Below the pieces are notes generated by a model, which worked only from the letters and a program-made list of their open reading frames with translations, did no database searches and had not been told where the DNA came from. A program made the position numbers and the translations under genes. A stretch of DNA of 33,480 nt from Nitrospira sp. (GTDB lineage Bacteria; Nitrospirota; Nitrospiria; Nitrospirales; Nitrospiraceae): contig JAFEBM010000038.1 in assembly GCA_018242685.1 (NCBI GenBank), positions 1 through 33,480 of the forward strand. The letters run 5' to 3'. This document shows positions 8,169 through 17,579 of this stretch, piece after piece; the first letter of the stretch is position 1; each line of letters starts with the position of its first letter.

Positions 8169-9053
8169 TTAATTGAGCGGGACTTGTCGCAATGCTTGAC
8201 CAGTCGCCGCACTGTAAGCTTCAGTGAGCGTATGCACCTCGATCACTTGGATGGACCGTTCGGCGCCGGTAAAGTTGAGATGGCTGTTATCCAATGCATC
8301 GGGCACGATCATCGTGGTCTTTCTGAGATTCCGACAGGCATTCATCTTATCCACGAGTCGTCCGACGGCTTGAATCTCCCCGTCCGGCTCGATCGTCCCG
8401 GACATGCAGATATCTTGACGAATCGGATCGTCGAGCAGCGCGGCCGCGATGCCCACGGCGAAAATCCCTCCCGCACTGGGTCCATCTAACCGGGCCGGAA
8501 CCAGGATGCGCACCGTCAAGTATCGAGGGTCATATCCCACCGCCCTCGCAGCAACTGCGACAGCTGTATGAAATGAATGGACGGATACGGGTAACAGATT
8601 TGAGTCGCCCAGAATCTCCGGCCCCTTTCCATCGGCTTTGTATCCGACCGTCAGGTGCGCCACAAATCCCCCCCATGAGCCGGTAATGGAACCGACCTTA
8701 TCTTGCTCAACACTCAGGAGCGGTAACGGCAGAGATACTTCGGGAAATGGCAATGGCTTCTTCCCCTGTGGTTGCTGGAGGAAGCCGGAAGAGTCGTTAT
8801 TCCCAACCGATGGAGAACGATTGTCTCTTTGTGAAGATTTCGGCGCCGGGGAAATGGTCAGCGGTGAATAGGTCTTTGCCTCACCGAGTTGCCGACAGCC
8901 CGGCCATTCATGGTCCGTATACAAGTCAGCTTGTCCCAGCCGCTGACATATCCAGGTGTCAGCCCATCCCAGGTCGGACAGAGCGTATGCTATTGCGAAA
9001 AAGTTAAAAATGAGAAGGAGAGAGTGCTTGGGTATCGATCGGTTTTGATACAT
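8169..9053 (-). CDS. Exported stand-alone Lon-type (S16) serine protease
   Basis: 294 aa. The C-terminal half is a Lon proteolytic domain without an AAA+ ATPase. The nucleophile is in DGPSAGGIFA (Ser193), and the general base is in GRLVDKMNAC (Lys236). GTIEPDGEIQAVGRL matches the Lon block that precedes the catalytic Lys. The N-terminus has a hydrophobic segment (LLLIFNFFAIAYALSDLGWA), a signal peptide or anchor, then about 90 residues of low-complexity Pro/Ser-rich linker. The catalytic domain should therefore lie outside the cytoplasm, unlike classical Lon. The ribosome site is weak. It is followed nine bases later by the OB-fold gene. Related ATPase-free S16 domains occur in Firmicutes, often with PDZ domains; I see no PDZ domain here. 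Confidence 0.85.
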   Translation of the reverse strand: MYQNRSIPKHSLLLIFNFFAIAYALSDLGWADTWICQRLGQADLYTDHEWPGCRQLGEAKTYSPLTISPAPKSSQRDNRSPSVGNNDSSGFLQQPQGKKPLPFPEVSLPLPLLSVEQDKVGSITGSWGGFVAHLTVGYKADGKGPEILGDSNLLPVSVHSFHTAVAVAARAVGYDPRYLTVRILVPARLDGPSAGGIFAVGIAAALLDDPIRQDICMSGTIEPDGEIQAVGRLVDKMNACRNLRKTTMIVPDALDNSHLNFTGAERSIQVIEVHTLTEAYSAATGQALRQVPLN

Positions 9054-9158
9054 GCCTGACTGACTAACAGTAGCAGCATCTGAAGCCTAGCCCTCGAAAC
9101 GGCATTCGTCAAAAGAAAGGATGTTTTAGGAGGGATCGAGAGGACGCTTAGTAAAACA

Positions 9159-10454
9159 TCACCCCGGTAAGGCTTGATACCAACCGTTCGCCTGAACGAG
9201 GGTGATCTTACTGTCGAAGAGCCGGCTGACTTGATCACTCCTAAGCAGAGTTGATTTAAAACCGTCGACGAGGATCTTTCCCTCTTTCAGAAAAATGACT
9301 CGATCGATCTCGGGGGGAATTTCATGCAGGTGGTGCGTCACGAGCAGAACGGTCTTTCCTTTCACGATTTGAGCACGCAGCAAATCGAGATACTGAAAAC
9401 AAGCCTTGAGGTCGAGACCGCTCGTCGGTTCATCCAGCACAAGCACCGGCGGGTCATGCACCAGCGCGCGCCCCAACAGAAACCGGCGCTGCTCGCCGGT
9501 GGACAGATGGCCGAAGCGGCGGCCGGACAGAGCCACAATCCTCAATTCCTGCATCACCTCATACGCCCGGGTCATCTGAGTCTTGCTGAATTCTTGGTAT
9601 TCGTAGGTATCGTTGCTCGCATAGAAGCCGGAGAGGATGACATTCAGCCCCTCGGCACAGATCAAATAGTCCCGTTGGAGATCGTGAGACACAATGCCGA
9701 TTTGTTTCCGCACATCCCACACATTCCAGCGCTTCTCACCAAAGAGAGTTATTCTGGTCTCATCTTTCGGCATCGCGTGGACTTCGCCCGACAACAATTT
9801 GAGAAGCGTCGATTTCCCCGCTCCATTCGGACCAAGAATGGCCGCATGCTCCCCCTCTCGTAAGGCAAAGGAGAAATCCGAGAAGACGCAAGTATCTCCT
9901 CGATAAACCGTGGCATGTCGGATATCGAGTATCGGAGGAGAATCGACTGAACTGCTGCTCTCTTTGAACGGATCGTGAACCGGGCTGTCGACAGATCGAC
10001 CCGTGCGGCGAGCCTGTTCAAGACCAGCCCGAGCCAACGCATCTGCCCGTTCATTCTCTGGGTGTCCGTTATGTCCTCTGACCCAGCGCCATTCGACGGT
10101 ATGCTTGGAAGCCAGCGCATCGAGTCGCCGCCACAAGTCTTCATTCTTCACCGGCTCTTTCCCGGCTGTTTTCCACCCACGTTGCTTCCAACTATGAATC
10201 CATTCACTAATGCCTTTCTGGACATATTGCGAGTCAGTGAAGACCCGTGCCTCTACCGACTCCGTGAATGATTGCAACGCCTCGATGACCGCGAGCAACT
10301 CCATCCGATTGTTCGTCGTCGCCGGCTCTCCGCCACAGAGTTCTGTTTCAGCTTTTCCGGCTCGCACCAAGACACCCCAACCCCCAGGACCAGGATTCCC
10401 GCTGCATGCACCGTCGGTATAGATGTCGATCATTCGGCTATGGTCCACATGCAT
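9159..10454 (-). CDS. Ribonuclease HI fused to an ABC-type ATPase
   Basis: One uninterrupted 431-residue frame. Residues 8-150 are a full RNase HI, which cuts RNA in RNA:DNA hybrids: Asp14 ([16 protein letters not shown]), Glu52 (NNRMELLAV), Asp74 (FTDSQYV) and Asp137 (NERADALA) form the DEDD site. A Ser-rich linker (about 151-173) leads to a complete ABC ATPase: Walker [10 protein letters not shown] (208-216), signature LSTGEQ (from 317), Walker [13 protein letters not shown] (337-348) and the H-loop His near 374. No membrane segment is present and no permease gene adjoins. The start is uncertain: the ATG at 10454 or the one at 10433, and neither has a clear ribosome site. It lies 65 bases after aroC and may end that operon. 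Each half could work alone. Confidence 0.9.
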   Translation of the reverse strand: MHVDHSRMIDIYTDGACSGNPGPGGWGVLVRAGKAETELCGGEPATTNNRMELLAVIEALQSFTESVEARVFTDSQYVQKGISEWIHSWKQRGWKTAGKEPVKNEDLWRRLDALASKHTVEWRWVRGHNGHPENERADALARAGLEQARRTGRSVDSPVHDPFKESSSSVDSPPILDIRHATVYRGDTCVFSDFSFALREGEHAAILGPNGAGKSTLLKLLSGEVHAMPKDETRITLFGEKRWNVWDVRKQIGIVSHDLQRDYLICAEGLNVILSGFYASNDTYEYQEFSKTQMTRAYEVMQELRIVALSGRRFGHLSTGEQRRFLLGRALVHDPPVLVLDEPTSGLDLKACFQYLDLLRAQIVKGKTVLLVTHHLHEIPPEIDRVIFLKEGKILVDGFKSTLLRSDQVSRLFDSKITLVQANGWYQALPG

Positions 10455-10519
10455 CCCTGTTCAAGCTGCACACATTAATCGATAAGTGGATCAGAATTGT
10501 TCTTACACACTGAAGTTCG

Positions 10520-11683
10520 TTACGCTTCGGCAGGGTCAGGATTGTTCTTCAGGTCTGGATTACTCGTTCCCTGCGAAGGGGCCCGTTGGACTACGCCCGG
10601 AATCTTTGGAGTCTTTGTTGTCACGTCCGCATTTTGAGCCTGATGCAGCAGCGCATGGTCCATAAGCACGAGCGCCATCATGGCCTCGGCGATCGGCGTC
10701 GCACGAATGCCGACACAGGGATCGTGGCGGCCGGTGGTCTCAACCATGACAGGATTGCCCTGTTTATCGATAGATCGTCGCGGGATGCGGATGCTCGACG
10801 TCGGCTTGATACCGATCGTCACAACAATATCCTGCCCTGTCGAGATGCCACCCAGGATGCCGCCGGCGTGATTCGTGACAAAGCCATCGGGAGTGAGCTC
10901 ATCACCATGCTCTGAACCGCGTTGCGTGACCGACGCAAAGCCCGCCCCAATTTCAACCGCCTTCACCGCATTGATGCTCATCATCGCTGCGGCTAAATCG
11001 GCATCCAATTTCCCATAGACCGGCGCGCCCCACCCGACGGGTACATGCTCGGCCACAGTCGTGATCTTCGCGCCGACAGAATCGCCGTCCTTCCGAAGCT
11101 CATCCATGAAGGTTTCCAACTTGAGGACGACGTCTGGATCCGCAGAGAAAAACGGATTCTTGCCGACAACGTCCCAATCTTTGAAAGCCAATTCATGCGG
11201 ACCCAACTGGCTCAGATAGCCCCGAATGACGACGCGATGCTTCTCGCTGAGCCACTTCCTGGCAATGGCGGCGGCGGCGACCCGCACCGCCGTCTCACGC
11301 GCCGACGCGCGTCCCCCTCCTCGATGGTCGCGAATCCCGTACTTCTGCCAGTAGGTATAGTCGGCATGGCCGGGGCGAAAGGTATCGATCAGATTGTCGT
11401 AGTCGCGGCTGCGCTGATCTTCATTGCGGATCAACAGCGCGATGGGTGTGCCGGTGGTCTTTCCCTCGAATACCCCGGAGAGAATCTCAACGGTATCCGA
11501 CTCCTGCCGCTGGGTCACATGGCGAGACGTACCAGGTTTGCGCCGATCAAGATCTTTCTGGATGTCTTCCGTCGAAAGTGAAAGACCAGGTGGGCACCCA
11601 TCGACGACACAGCCGATCGCCGGGCCGTGACTTTCGCCGAATGAGGTGACGGTGAAGATTCTGCCGAAGGTATTGCCGGCCAT
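10520..11683 (-). CDS. aroC: Chorismate synthase
   Basis: Catalyses the last shikimate-pathway step, 5-enolpyruvylshikimate-3-phosphate to chorismate, using reduced FMN. 387 aa from the ATG at 11683, which gives the family N-terminus [20 protein letters not shown]; the longer frame reaches into aspS. Conserved blocks include [37 protein letters not shown] and [14 protein letters not shown]. The end carries about 30 residues of polar tail beyond the usual core. The start is 17 bases after the aspS stop, and GGAG lies rather far upstream (about 13 bases). Co-transcribed with aspS and rluB. Confidence 0.97.
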   Translation of the reverse strand: MAGNTFGRIFTVTSFGESHGPAIGCVVDGCPPGLSLSTEDIQKDLDRRKPGTSRHVTQRQESDTVEILSGVFEGKTTGTPIALLIRNEDQRSRDYDNLIDTFRPGHADYTYWQKYGIRDHRGGGRASARETAVRVAAAAIARKWLSEKHRVVIRGYLSQLGPHELAFKDWDVVGKNPFFSADPDVVLKLETFMDELRKDGDSVGAKITTVAEHVPVGWGAPVYGKLDADLAAAMMSINAVKAVEIGAGFASVTQRGSEHGDELTPDGFVTNHAGGILGGISTGQDIVVTIGIKPTSSIRIPRRSIDKQGNPVMVETTGRHDPCVGIRATPIAEAMMALVLMDHALLHQAQNADVTTKTPKIPGVVQRAPSQGTSNPDLKNNPDPAEA

Positions 11684-11700
11684 GAGAACGGGGGAGCTCC

Positions 11701-13464
11701 CTACTCGACCAAGTCCAGTTTGATGCGCAATTCCTTCAATTGCTCGGGGCTCACAGCAGAAGGCGCGTCGGTCAGCGGACATTGCGCCTTCTGGGTCTTG
11801 GGGAACGCAATGACATCGCGGATCGAATCGGCGTTGCCAAGCAGCATGACCAATCGATCCAATCCGAATGCAATGCCGCCATGCGGCGGCGCCCCGTACT
11901 CAAGCGCATCGAGCAGAAATCCAAACTTAACCGAGGCTTCGTCTTTGCCGATCCCGAGGAGGTCGAACACTTTGCTTTGCACATCGCGCCGGTGGATACG
12001 GATGCTGCCGCCGCCGATTTCGCTCCCGTTCAGCACCATGTCGTAGGCTTTCGCCCGCATCTTCAGTGGATCGGACTCGAACAACAGCAGGTCTTCATCA
12101 AGCGGGGCGGTGAACGGATGATGCATGGCCACATACCGTTTCTGCTCTTGATCGTAATCTAATAGGGGAAAATCGATCACCCACAATGGGCGCCATGCGG
12201 AGGTGTCGATCAGCTTCAACTCTTCTCCCAAGAGAAGCCTTATCCTCCCCATCACATCGTGGACGACCGACGGTTTATCGGCGCCGAATAAGACCAGATC
12301 ACCAGGCTTCGCTTCAGGCAAGGCCGTGGCAAACGCTTTGGCATCCAAAAATTTTGCAATCACCGATTCAAGCTGTCCTTCAGTCGTAATCTTGAGCCAG
12401 GCCAGACCCTTTGCACCAAAACTCTTTGCCGTTTCACCCAACGCGTCGATGCGCGTCCGCGACAATGCCGCTCCACCCTTCACGATCAAGGCCTTGACGA
12501 TCCCGCCTTTGGTCGCCGCGTCCTTGAAGACTTTGAACTCGCTCGTCGCGCCAAATGCCGTCATATCGTAGAGCGGCATGTCGAACCGGAGATCAGGCTT
12601 ATCCGACCCATATCGGCCCATCGCCTCGGCATAGGTCATACGAGGAAATGGCGTGGGCAACTGAATACCTCCGACCGTACTGAAGATGGTCACGATCATG
12701 CGTTCCATGAGGCTCATGATCTGCTCACGATCCACAAACGACAGCTCTAGATCGATCTGGGTAAATTCAGGCTGACGATCGTTGCGGAGGTCCTCGTCGC
12801 GGAAGCAGCGGGCGATCTGATAGTAGCGATCGATTCCGCTGATCATCAGTACTTGCTTGAACAGTTGCGGTGATTGCGGCAAGGCAAAGAACTGTCCGGG
12901 ATTGACCCGGCTCGGCACCAGATAGTCCCGAGCCCCTTCCGGCGTGCTTTTCGTCAAAATCGGTGTCTCAACTTCGAGAAATCCTTCCGCATTCACAAAC
13001 GCTCTGGTCGTCTGCATGATGCCGTGGCGCAAACTCAAGAGCTGCTGCATCCTGGGACGACGCAGATCCAAAAAGCGGTACTTCAAACGAATCGCCTCCG
13101 TCACCTCGGCGTCGTCTTCAATCACGAACGGCGGCGTCTTCGCCTCATTCAGAATGTCCACCTCGTCGACGAAGACCTCGACTTCTCCGGTGGAGAGATT
13201 GGGATTCTTGGATTCATCCGGCCGCGCCATGACGTGGCCGGTGACCGACACGACACACTCGCTGCGAAGCGAATGGGCGACCTGATGTACCCTGACGTTT
13301 CGCTCGGCATTAAACACGACCTGGGTGATGCCCGTTCGATCACGAAGATCGATGAAGATGACCATGCCATGATCGCGCCGACGCTGAACCCAGCCATTCA
13401 AGACGACGGTCTGACCGACCTGTTTCTGACTCAACTCTCCACAGCGGTGAGTTCGGATGTTCAT
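11701..13464 (-). CDS. aspS: Aspartyl-tRNA synthetase
   Basis: 587 aa, the usual bacterial length. Class II synthetase that charges tRNA-Asp. Order of domains: N-terminal OB anticodon-binding domain ([20 protein letters not shown]), catalytic core with motif 2 ([19 protein letters not shown]), the bacterial GAD insertion (about 310-430), then motif 3 ([13 protein letters not shown]). Whether it is Asp-specific or also charges tRNA-Asn cannot be settled from this window. Its ATG overlaps the rluB stop by four bases, and aroC follows 17 bases later, so translation is coupled along the operon. Confidence 0.98.
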   Translation of the reverse strand: MNIRTHRCGELSQKQVGQTVVLNGWVQRRRDHGMVIFIDLRDRTGITQVVFNAERNVRVHQVAHSLRSECVVSVTGHVMARPDESKNPNLSTGEVEVFVDEVDILNEAKTPPFVIEDDAEVTEAIRLKYRFLDLRRPRMQQLLSLRHGIMQTTRAFVNAEGFLEVETPILTKSTPEGARDYLVPSRVNPGQFFALPQSPQLFKQVLMISGIDRYYQIARCFRDEDLRNDRQPEFTQIDLELSFVDREQIMSLMERMIVTIFSTVGGIQLPTPFPRMTYAEAMGRYGSDKPDLRFDMPLYDMTAFGATSEFKVFKDAATKGGIVKALIVKGGAALSRTRIDALGETAKSFGAKGLAWLKITTEGQLESVIAKFLDAKAFATALPEAKPGDLVLFGADKPSVVHDVMGRIRLLLGEELKLIDTSAWRPLWVIDFPLLDYDQEQKRYVAMHHPFTAPLDEDLLLFESDPLKMRAKAYDMVLNGSEIGGGSIRIHRRDVQSKVFDLLGIGKDEASVKFGFLLDALEYGAPPHGGIAFGLDRLVMLLGNADSIRDVIAFPKTQKAQCPLTDAPSAVSPEQLKELRIKLDLVE

Positions 13465-14306
13465 GCAACCTTCACTTTCTTCCCTGAAAGCTTTTTTCTT
13501 CTCTCAGGTTTGGCCCAGCCCTCTTCTCTGACCAGCCGCTTCGATTTCGGTGCCGCCCCCTCTCCCCGTTCAACCGACGCCATCCGTTCATCGACCAACT
13601 CACGTAACGCGTTGGCCTCCCGATCCGTCAGGAACCGAAATTCCCCTGGTTCCAGATTGCCGAGCGAGAGCGGTCCCATCCGAATCCGCAAGAGCCTGAG
13701 CACAGGATGTCCGACCGCGTCCAACATGCGCTTGACTTGATGTTTGCGCCCCTCACGGATGGTGATCTCCAACCAAGAGTTCGCCTCCACCTTTCGTACC
13801 TTTTTCACATGGGCCGGACTCGTCATCCCATCGTCGAGTCTGACTCCTCGCTCCAGACGGGCAATCTCCTCATCCTTCAACACACCTTTCACCTTAATCA
13901 AATACGTTTTCGGCACATGGTAGCGCGGATGTAACAGAGCCTGCGCGAGCTCGCCGTTATTCGTCAGCAACATCAACCCTTCACTGTCGAAATCGAGCCG
14001 GCCGACAGGGAACACGCGAACGTATACACCCCGCAAGAAATCCTTCACGGTCGTCCGTCCACCAGGGTCATCGAGGGTGGACATCACGTTCTTGGGTTTG
14101 TTCAGCATCAGATACACAAAGGGCTGCGCGGAGGTCAGATGCTTCCCATCGACCTTCACATGATCCCGGGCGGGATCGACCTTCGTCCCGAGTTCAGTGA
14201 CGACCTTGCCGTTCACCGACACTCGGCCGGAGACGATCAACATCTCGGCCTTTCGGCGCGACGACAGCCCCGTACTGGCGATAAGTTTCTGAAGCCTGAC
14301 TGCCAT
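13461..14306 (-). CDS. rluB: 23S rRNA pseudouridine synthase, RsuA/RluB family
   Basis: 281 aa. The N-terminal S4 RNA-binding domain ([20 protein letters not shown]) is followed by the catalytic domain with [20 protein letters not shown], where the Asp of GRLD is the nucleophile, then [11 protein letters not shown]. Family members convert a single uridine to pseudouridine; RluB acts at 23S position 2605, RsuA and RluE elsewhere. Length and the basic C-terminal tail (from about 245) favour RluB, but the exact target is inferred. GGGAGG lies 14 bases before the ATG, rather far. It overlaps aspS by four bases and is separated from guaA by a long palindrome. Confidence 0.92.
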   Translation of the reverse strand: MAVRLQKLIASTGLSSRRKAEMLIVSGRVSVNGKVVTELGTKVDPARDHVKVDGKHLTSAQPFVYLMLNKPKNVMSTLDDPGGRTTVKDFLRGVYVRVFPVGRLDFDSEGLMLLTNNGELAQALLHPRYHVPKTYLIKVKGVLKDEEIARLERGVRLDDGMTSPAHVKKVRKVEANSWLEITIREGRKHQVKRMLDAVGHPVLRLLRIRMGPLSLGNLEPGEFRFLTDREANALRELVDERMASVERGEGAAPKSKRLVREEGWAKPERRKKLSGKKVKVA

Positions 14307-14329
14307 CTATTCTATCGTTTCCTCCCAAA

Positions 14330-14453
14330 GCTGGAAGTAGTCCTACTGACTCTCACTGCGCGCATCCAGCGAGCACGGCCCAATGCAGAGCATATGAAAT
14401 AGAAGCTCCGTGCACGCTGGGCGAGCACAAGAGGCAGTAGGACTGCTTCCAGC
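14330..14453. repeat. 124-bp imperfect palindrome between guaA and rluB
   Basis: Outer arms 14330-14348 and 14435-14453 match at 18 of 19 positions (GCTGGAAGTAGTCCTACTG against its complement). Inner arms 14366-14378 and 14408-14420 match at 12 of 13, around a loop of about 29 bases. The element fills almost all of the space between the two genes. Neither side is followed by a T-run, so it is not a standard terminator. It looks like a dispersed palindromic repeat or MITE-like element, or a processing or attenuation hairpin in the operon transcript. Confidence 0.75.
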
Positions 14454-14458
14454 CACTC

Positions 14459-16015
14459 CTACTCCCATTCTATGGTGCTCGGTGGTTTCGAGCTGATGTC
14501 ATACACCACTCGATTGACGCCTTTGACTTCATTGATGATCCGATTCGACATGCGACCGAGCACCTCATTCGGTATCTTCGCCCAATCGGCGGTCATGCCA
14601 TCCACGCTGGTGACGGCTCGGATCGCGATGACGTTCTCGTAGGTCCGCTGATCTCCCATCACCCCAACGGTGCGGATCGGCAACAAGACGGCAAAGGCTT
14701 GCCAGATCTCGCGATAGAGGCCTGCGCTTCTGATTTCCTGATCGACGATCGCTTCCGCTACCCGCAGAATCGCCAATCGCTCCGGCGTCACGGAACCCAA
14801 CACACGAATCGCCAATCCGGGCCCCGGGAACGGTTGTCGCCAGATGATGTCATCCGGCAATCCCAGCTCTGCTCCCAGCACGCGCACCTCGTCCTTGAAT
14901 AATTCACGAAGCGGCTCGATAAGCTTGAGCTTCATCCGTGCCGGCAAGCCGCCGACGTTATGATGGGTTTTGATCGTGGCCGAGGGGCCTTTGAAGCTGA
15001 CGCTTTCGATCACGTCGGGATAGAGCGTGCCCTGGACGAGATACTTGATGCCTTTCAGTTTCTTGGATTCAGCCTCGAAGTGTTTGATGAACTGTCGGCC
15101 GATAATCTTTCGCTTGCGCTCCGGATCCGTTATGCTCTTCAAGTCGGCAAGAAATTGTTTCGTACCATCGAGTATCCGCAGATTCAAATGCAATTGTGAG
15201 GCGAAGGTCTTCCGCACTTGGTCACGTTCACCGGCACGCAACACTCCATTATCAACAAAAATGCAGGTCAACTGATCACCGATCGCCCGATGCGTCAGCG
15301 CCGCCGCAACCGAAGAATCCACCCCGCCGCTCAACGCGCAGATGACTCGCTCCTTGCCGACTTGTTCGCGAATGTGCCCGACCGCGGTCTCGACATAGGA
15401 CTGCATGGTCCAGGTCGGTTTACAGCCGCAAATCTCGTAGACGAAGTTACGAAGAATTTTTGTTCCTTCCGGTGTGTGCGCCACTTCGGGGTGAAACTGC
15501 AGACAATAAATCCGGTGCTTGGGATCGTCCCGCTTCATCGCCGCGACGGGCGAGTTGTTCGTATGCGCGATCGATCGAAACCCCGGCGGCATCCGTTCGA
15601 TGCGATCACCATGAGACATCCACACGACGGTTGACTGGTCAGTACCGACTCCTTTCAAGAGATCCTCGGCATCGTCGATCGTCAGATCGGCTCTGCCATA
15701 CTCACGCTGTGTCGACTTCGAGACCGTCCCCCCGGAAAGATGGGTCACCAACTGCATGCCGTAGCAGATGCCGAGGATCGGAATATTCTGATCAAACAGC
15801 TCTTGAGGGACAAGCAGCGCCTTCTTTTCGTAGACACTGGAAGGGCCGCCGGAAAAGACAATACCTTGTGGCCGATACGCGAGAATCGTGGCTAACGGAA
15901 CCGTACAGGGAAGAATTTGAGAGTAGACCTGCGCTTCGCGAATGCGGCGGGCAATCAGTTGCGTGTACTGCGACCCAAAGTCAAGGACAAGAATCCTATC
16001 GTGCCAGAGTTCCAT
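14459..16015 (-). CDS. guaA: GMP synthase (glutamine-hydrolysing)
   Basis: Converts XMP to GMP with ATP and glutamine. 518 aa, typical. The N-terminal class I glutamine amidotransferase has [17 protein letters not shown], the nucleophile in GICYGMQ, and the His/Glu pair near [10 protein letters not shown]. The ATP pyrophosphatase domain has the P-loop SGGVDSSV, and the C-terminal dimerisation domain ends [18 protein letters not shown], the exact family ending. It follows guaB with an 87-base gap filled by an inverted repeat, so IMP is carried to GMP by adjacent genes. Confidence 0.98.
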   Translation of the reverse strand: MELWHDRILVLDFGSQYTQLIARRIREAQVYSQILPCTVPLATILAYRPQGIVFSGGPSSVYEKKALLVPQELFDQNIPILGICYGMQLVTHLSGGTVSKSTQREYGRADLTIDDAEDLLKGVGTDQSTVVWMSHGDRIERMPPGFRSIAHTNNSPVAAMKRDDPKHRIYCLQFHPEVAHTPEGTKILRNFVYEICGCKPTWTMQSYVETAVGHIREQVGKERVICALSGGVDSSVAAALTHRAIGDQLTCIFVDNGVLRAGERDQVRKTFASQLHLNLRILDGTKQFLADLKSITDPERKRKIIGRQFIKHFEAESKKLKGIKYLVQGTLYPDVIESVSFKGPSATIKTHHNVGGLPARMKLKLIEPLRELFKDEVRVLGAELGLPDDIIWRQPFPGPGLAIRVLGSVTPERLAILRVAEAIVDQEIRSAGLYREIWQAFAVLLPIRTVGVMGDQRTYENVIAIRAVTSVDGMTADWAKIPNEVLGRMSNRIINEVKGVNRVVYDISSKPPSTIEWE

Positions 16016-16018
16016 ATT

Positions 16019-16100
16019 CGTTAATCGTTACACGTTAATCGACGGAGCATTGCAGAGAACTGGTTCTGGGTGGCTTTCGATTTACGGTTAACGATTAACG
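16019..16100. repeat. Inverted repeat between guaA and guaB
   Basis: Arms of 23 bases at 16019-16041 and 16078-16100 are complementary at 20 positions. The core CGTTAATCG occurs twice in the left arm, so the arms are themselves internally repetitive. The central part contains a smaller hairpin (AGAAC, TG, GTTCT). It occupies the whole guaB-guaA gap on the operon transcript. No T-run follows on either strand. Possibly a second type of dispersed repeat or an mRNA processing structure. Confidence 0.65.
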
Positions 16101-16102
16101 TC

Positions 16103-17569
16103 CTACTCCCAATCCATCCGATAGTTCGGCGCCTCTTTGGTAATGATCACGTCATGCACGTGGCTCTCGCGGAGGCCGGCCACGGACTGTCGGATAAACG
16201 TGGCATTCCGTTGCAAATCGGCAATCGTTTTACAGCCGCAGTATCCCATGCCCGATCTCACACCGCCGACCAACTGATACACCACGGCGGCCATGGGACC
16301 TTTATACGGAACACGGCCTTCAATCCCTTCGGGAACCAGCTTCTGAGCTGGATGTCCTCCTTGCCCGTACCGATCCCCGCCTCCTCGCTCCATTGCCCCG
16401 ATGGAACCCATGCCGCGATAGACCTTGTAGGTTCTGGCTTGATACAGCACCGTCTCGCCGGGAGACTCTTCCGTTCCGGCAAAGAGCCCGCCGAGCATCA
16501 CAGAAGATGCCCCGGCAGCTAAGGCCTTCGTGATATCGCCGGAAAACTTGATGCCTCCATCGGCAATGACCGGCACACCGCTCCCATTCAAAACTTTTGC
16601 GCAATCCGCGATGGCAGTTAACTGTGGCATCCCGGCGCCCGACACAATCCGTGTCGTGCAAATCGATCCCGGTCCGACCCCGACCTTGACCCCATCGACA
16701 CCGACTTTGAGGAGGTCTTTGGCCGCTTCTGCGGTTCCAATATTTCCCGCCACCAGCTCGAGAGCCGGATACAGCTTCTTGATCATCTTCGCCATGTCCA
16801 GCACAGCTTGCGAATGGCCGTGCGCCGTATCGATCACCACAAGATCCACGCCGGATTTCTTGAGAAGGGTCACACGCTCTTCCGTATCCTGCCCGACGCC
16901 GACTGCCGCCCCGACCCGCAAACGCCCATGGCTGTCCTTGCACGCATTGGGATATTTGATCCGCTTTTCGATATCCTTGATGGTAATGAGGCCCTTGAGT
17001 TCAAACTGTTTGTTCACCACCGGTAATTTTTCGATGCGGTGCTCGTGAAGAATCTCTCTGGCCTTGTCCAGGCTGGTGCCTTCCGGCGCCGTGATCAGCG
17101 GGTCGCGCTTCATCACCTGCGACACCTTCATGTCCATCCTGGTTTCAAATCTCAGATCGCGATTGGTGAGAATCCCGACCAGCTTGCGCCCTTTGGTGAC
17201 GGGAATGCCGGAAATCCGATATTTCGCCATCAACTGGTGCGCCTCGCGAATCGTTTCGTCGGGAGAAATCGTGACCGGATCGAGGATCATGCCGCTTTCA
17301 GACTTCTTGACTTTATCCACCTCCATCGCCTGATCCGCCGGAGACAGCACGCGATGGATGATCCCGATTCCGCCTTCTCGCGCCATCGCGATCGCCAGCC
17401 GTGAGTCCGTCACGGTGTCCATGGCGGCACTGACGAGCGGGATATTGATCCGGATATTGCGCGAGACGAAGGTGCCGGTATCGACTTCGCTGGGCACAAT
17501 CTGCGACTTGGCCGGCATGAGGACCACGTCGTCGTACGTCAGTCCTAATCGCGGTTCTTTGTCAAGCAT
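16103..17569 (-). CDS. guaB: Inosine-5'-monophosphate dehydrogenase
   Basis: Oxidises IMP to XMP with NAD, the committed step to GMP. 488 aa from the ATG at 17569, preceded by AGAGGGAG; the longer frame extends into the upstream gene and is not credible. The TIM barrel starts GLTYDDVVLMPAKS. Two CBS domains (about 93-200) are inserted, with KYRISGIPV and HRIEKLPVV. The catalytic loop is GPGSICTTRIV, and the mobile flap EGIEGRVPYKG follows. The end, APNYRMDWE, resembles known bacterial forms. The ribosome site touches the stop of the NHL gene ten bases upstream, so the two are co-transcribed. Confidence 0.98.
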   Translation of the reverse strand: MLDKEPRLGLTYDDVVLMPAKSQIVPSEVDTGTFVSRNIRINIPLVSAAMDTVTDSRLAIAMAREGGIGIIHRVLSPADQAMEVDKVKKSESGMILDPVTISPDETIREAHQLMAKYRISGIPVTKGRKLVGILTNRDLRFETRMDMKVSQVMKRDPLITAPEGTSLDKAREILHEHRIEKLPVVNKQFELKGLITIKDIEKRIKYPNACKDSHGRLRVGAAVGVGQDTEERVTLLKKSGVDLVVIDTAHGHSQAVLDMAKMIKKLYPALELVAGNIGTAEAAKDLLKVGVDGVKVGVGPGSICTTRIVSGAGMPQLTAIADCAKVLNGSGVPVIADGGIKFSGDITKALAAGASSVMLGGLFAGTEESPGETVLYQARTYKVYRGMGSIGAMERGGGDRYGQGGHPAQKLVPEGIEGRVPYKGPMAAVVYQLVGGVRSGMGYCGCKTIADLQRNATFIRQSVAGLRESHVHDVIITKEAPNYRMDWE

Positions 17570-17579
17570 CGCTCCCTCT

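Noticed and set aside
12874..13740. 288-codon plus-strand frame
   Set aside because: Antisense of aspS and rluB, both of which have unambiguous family motifs.
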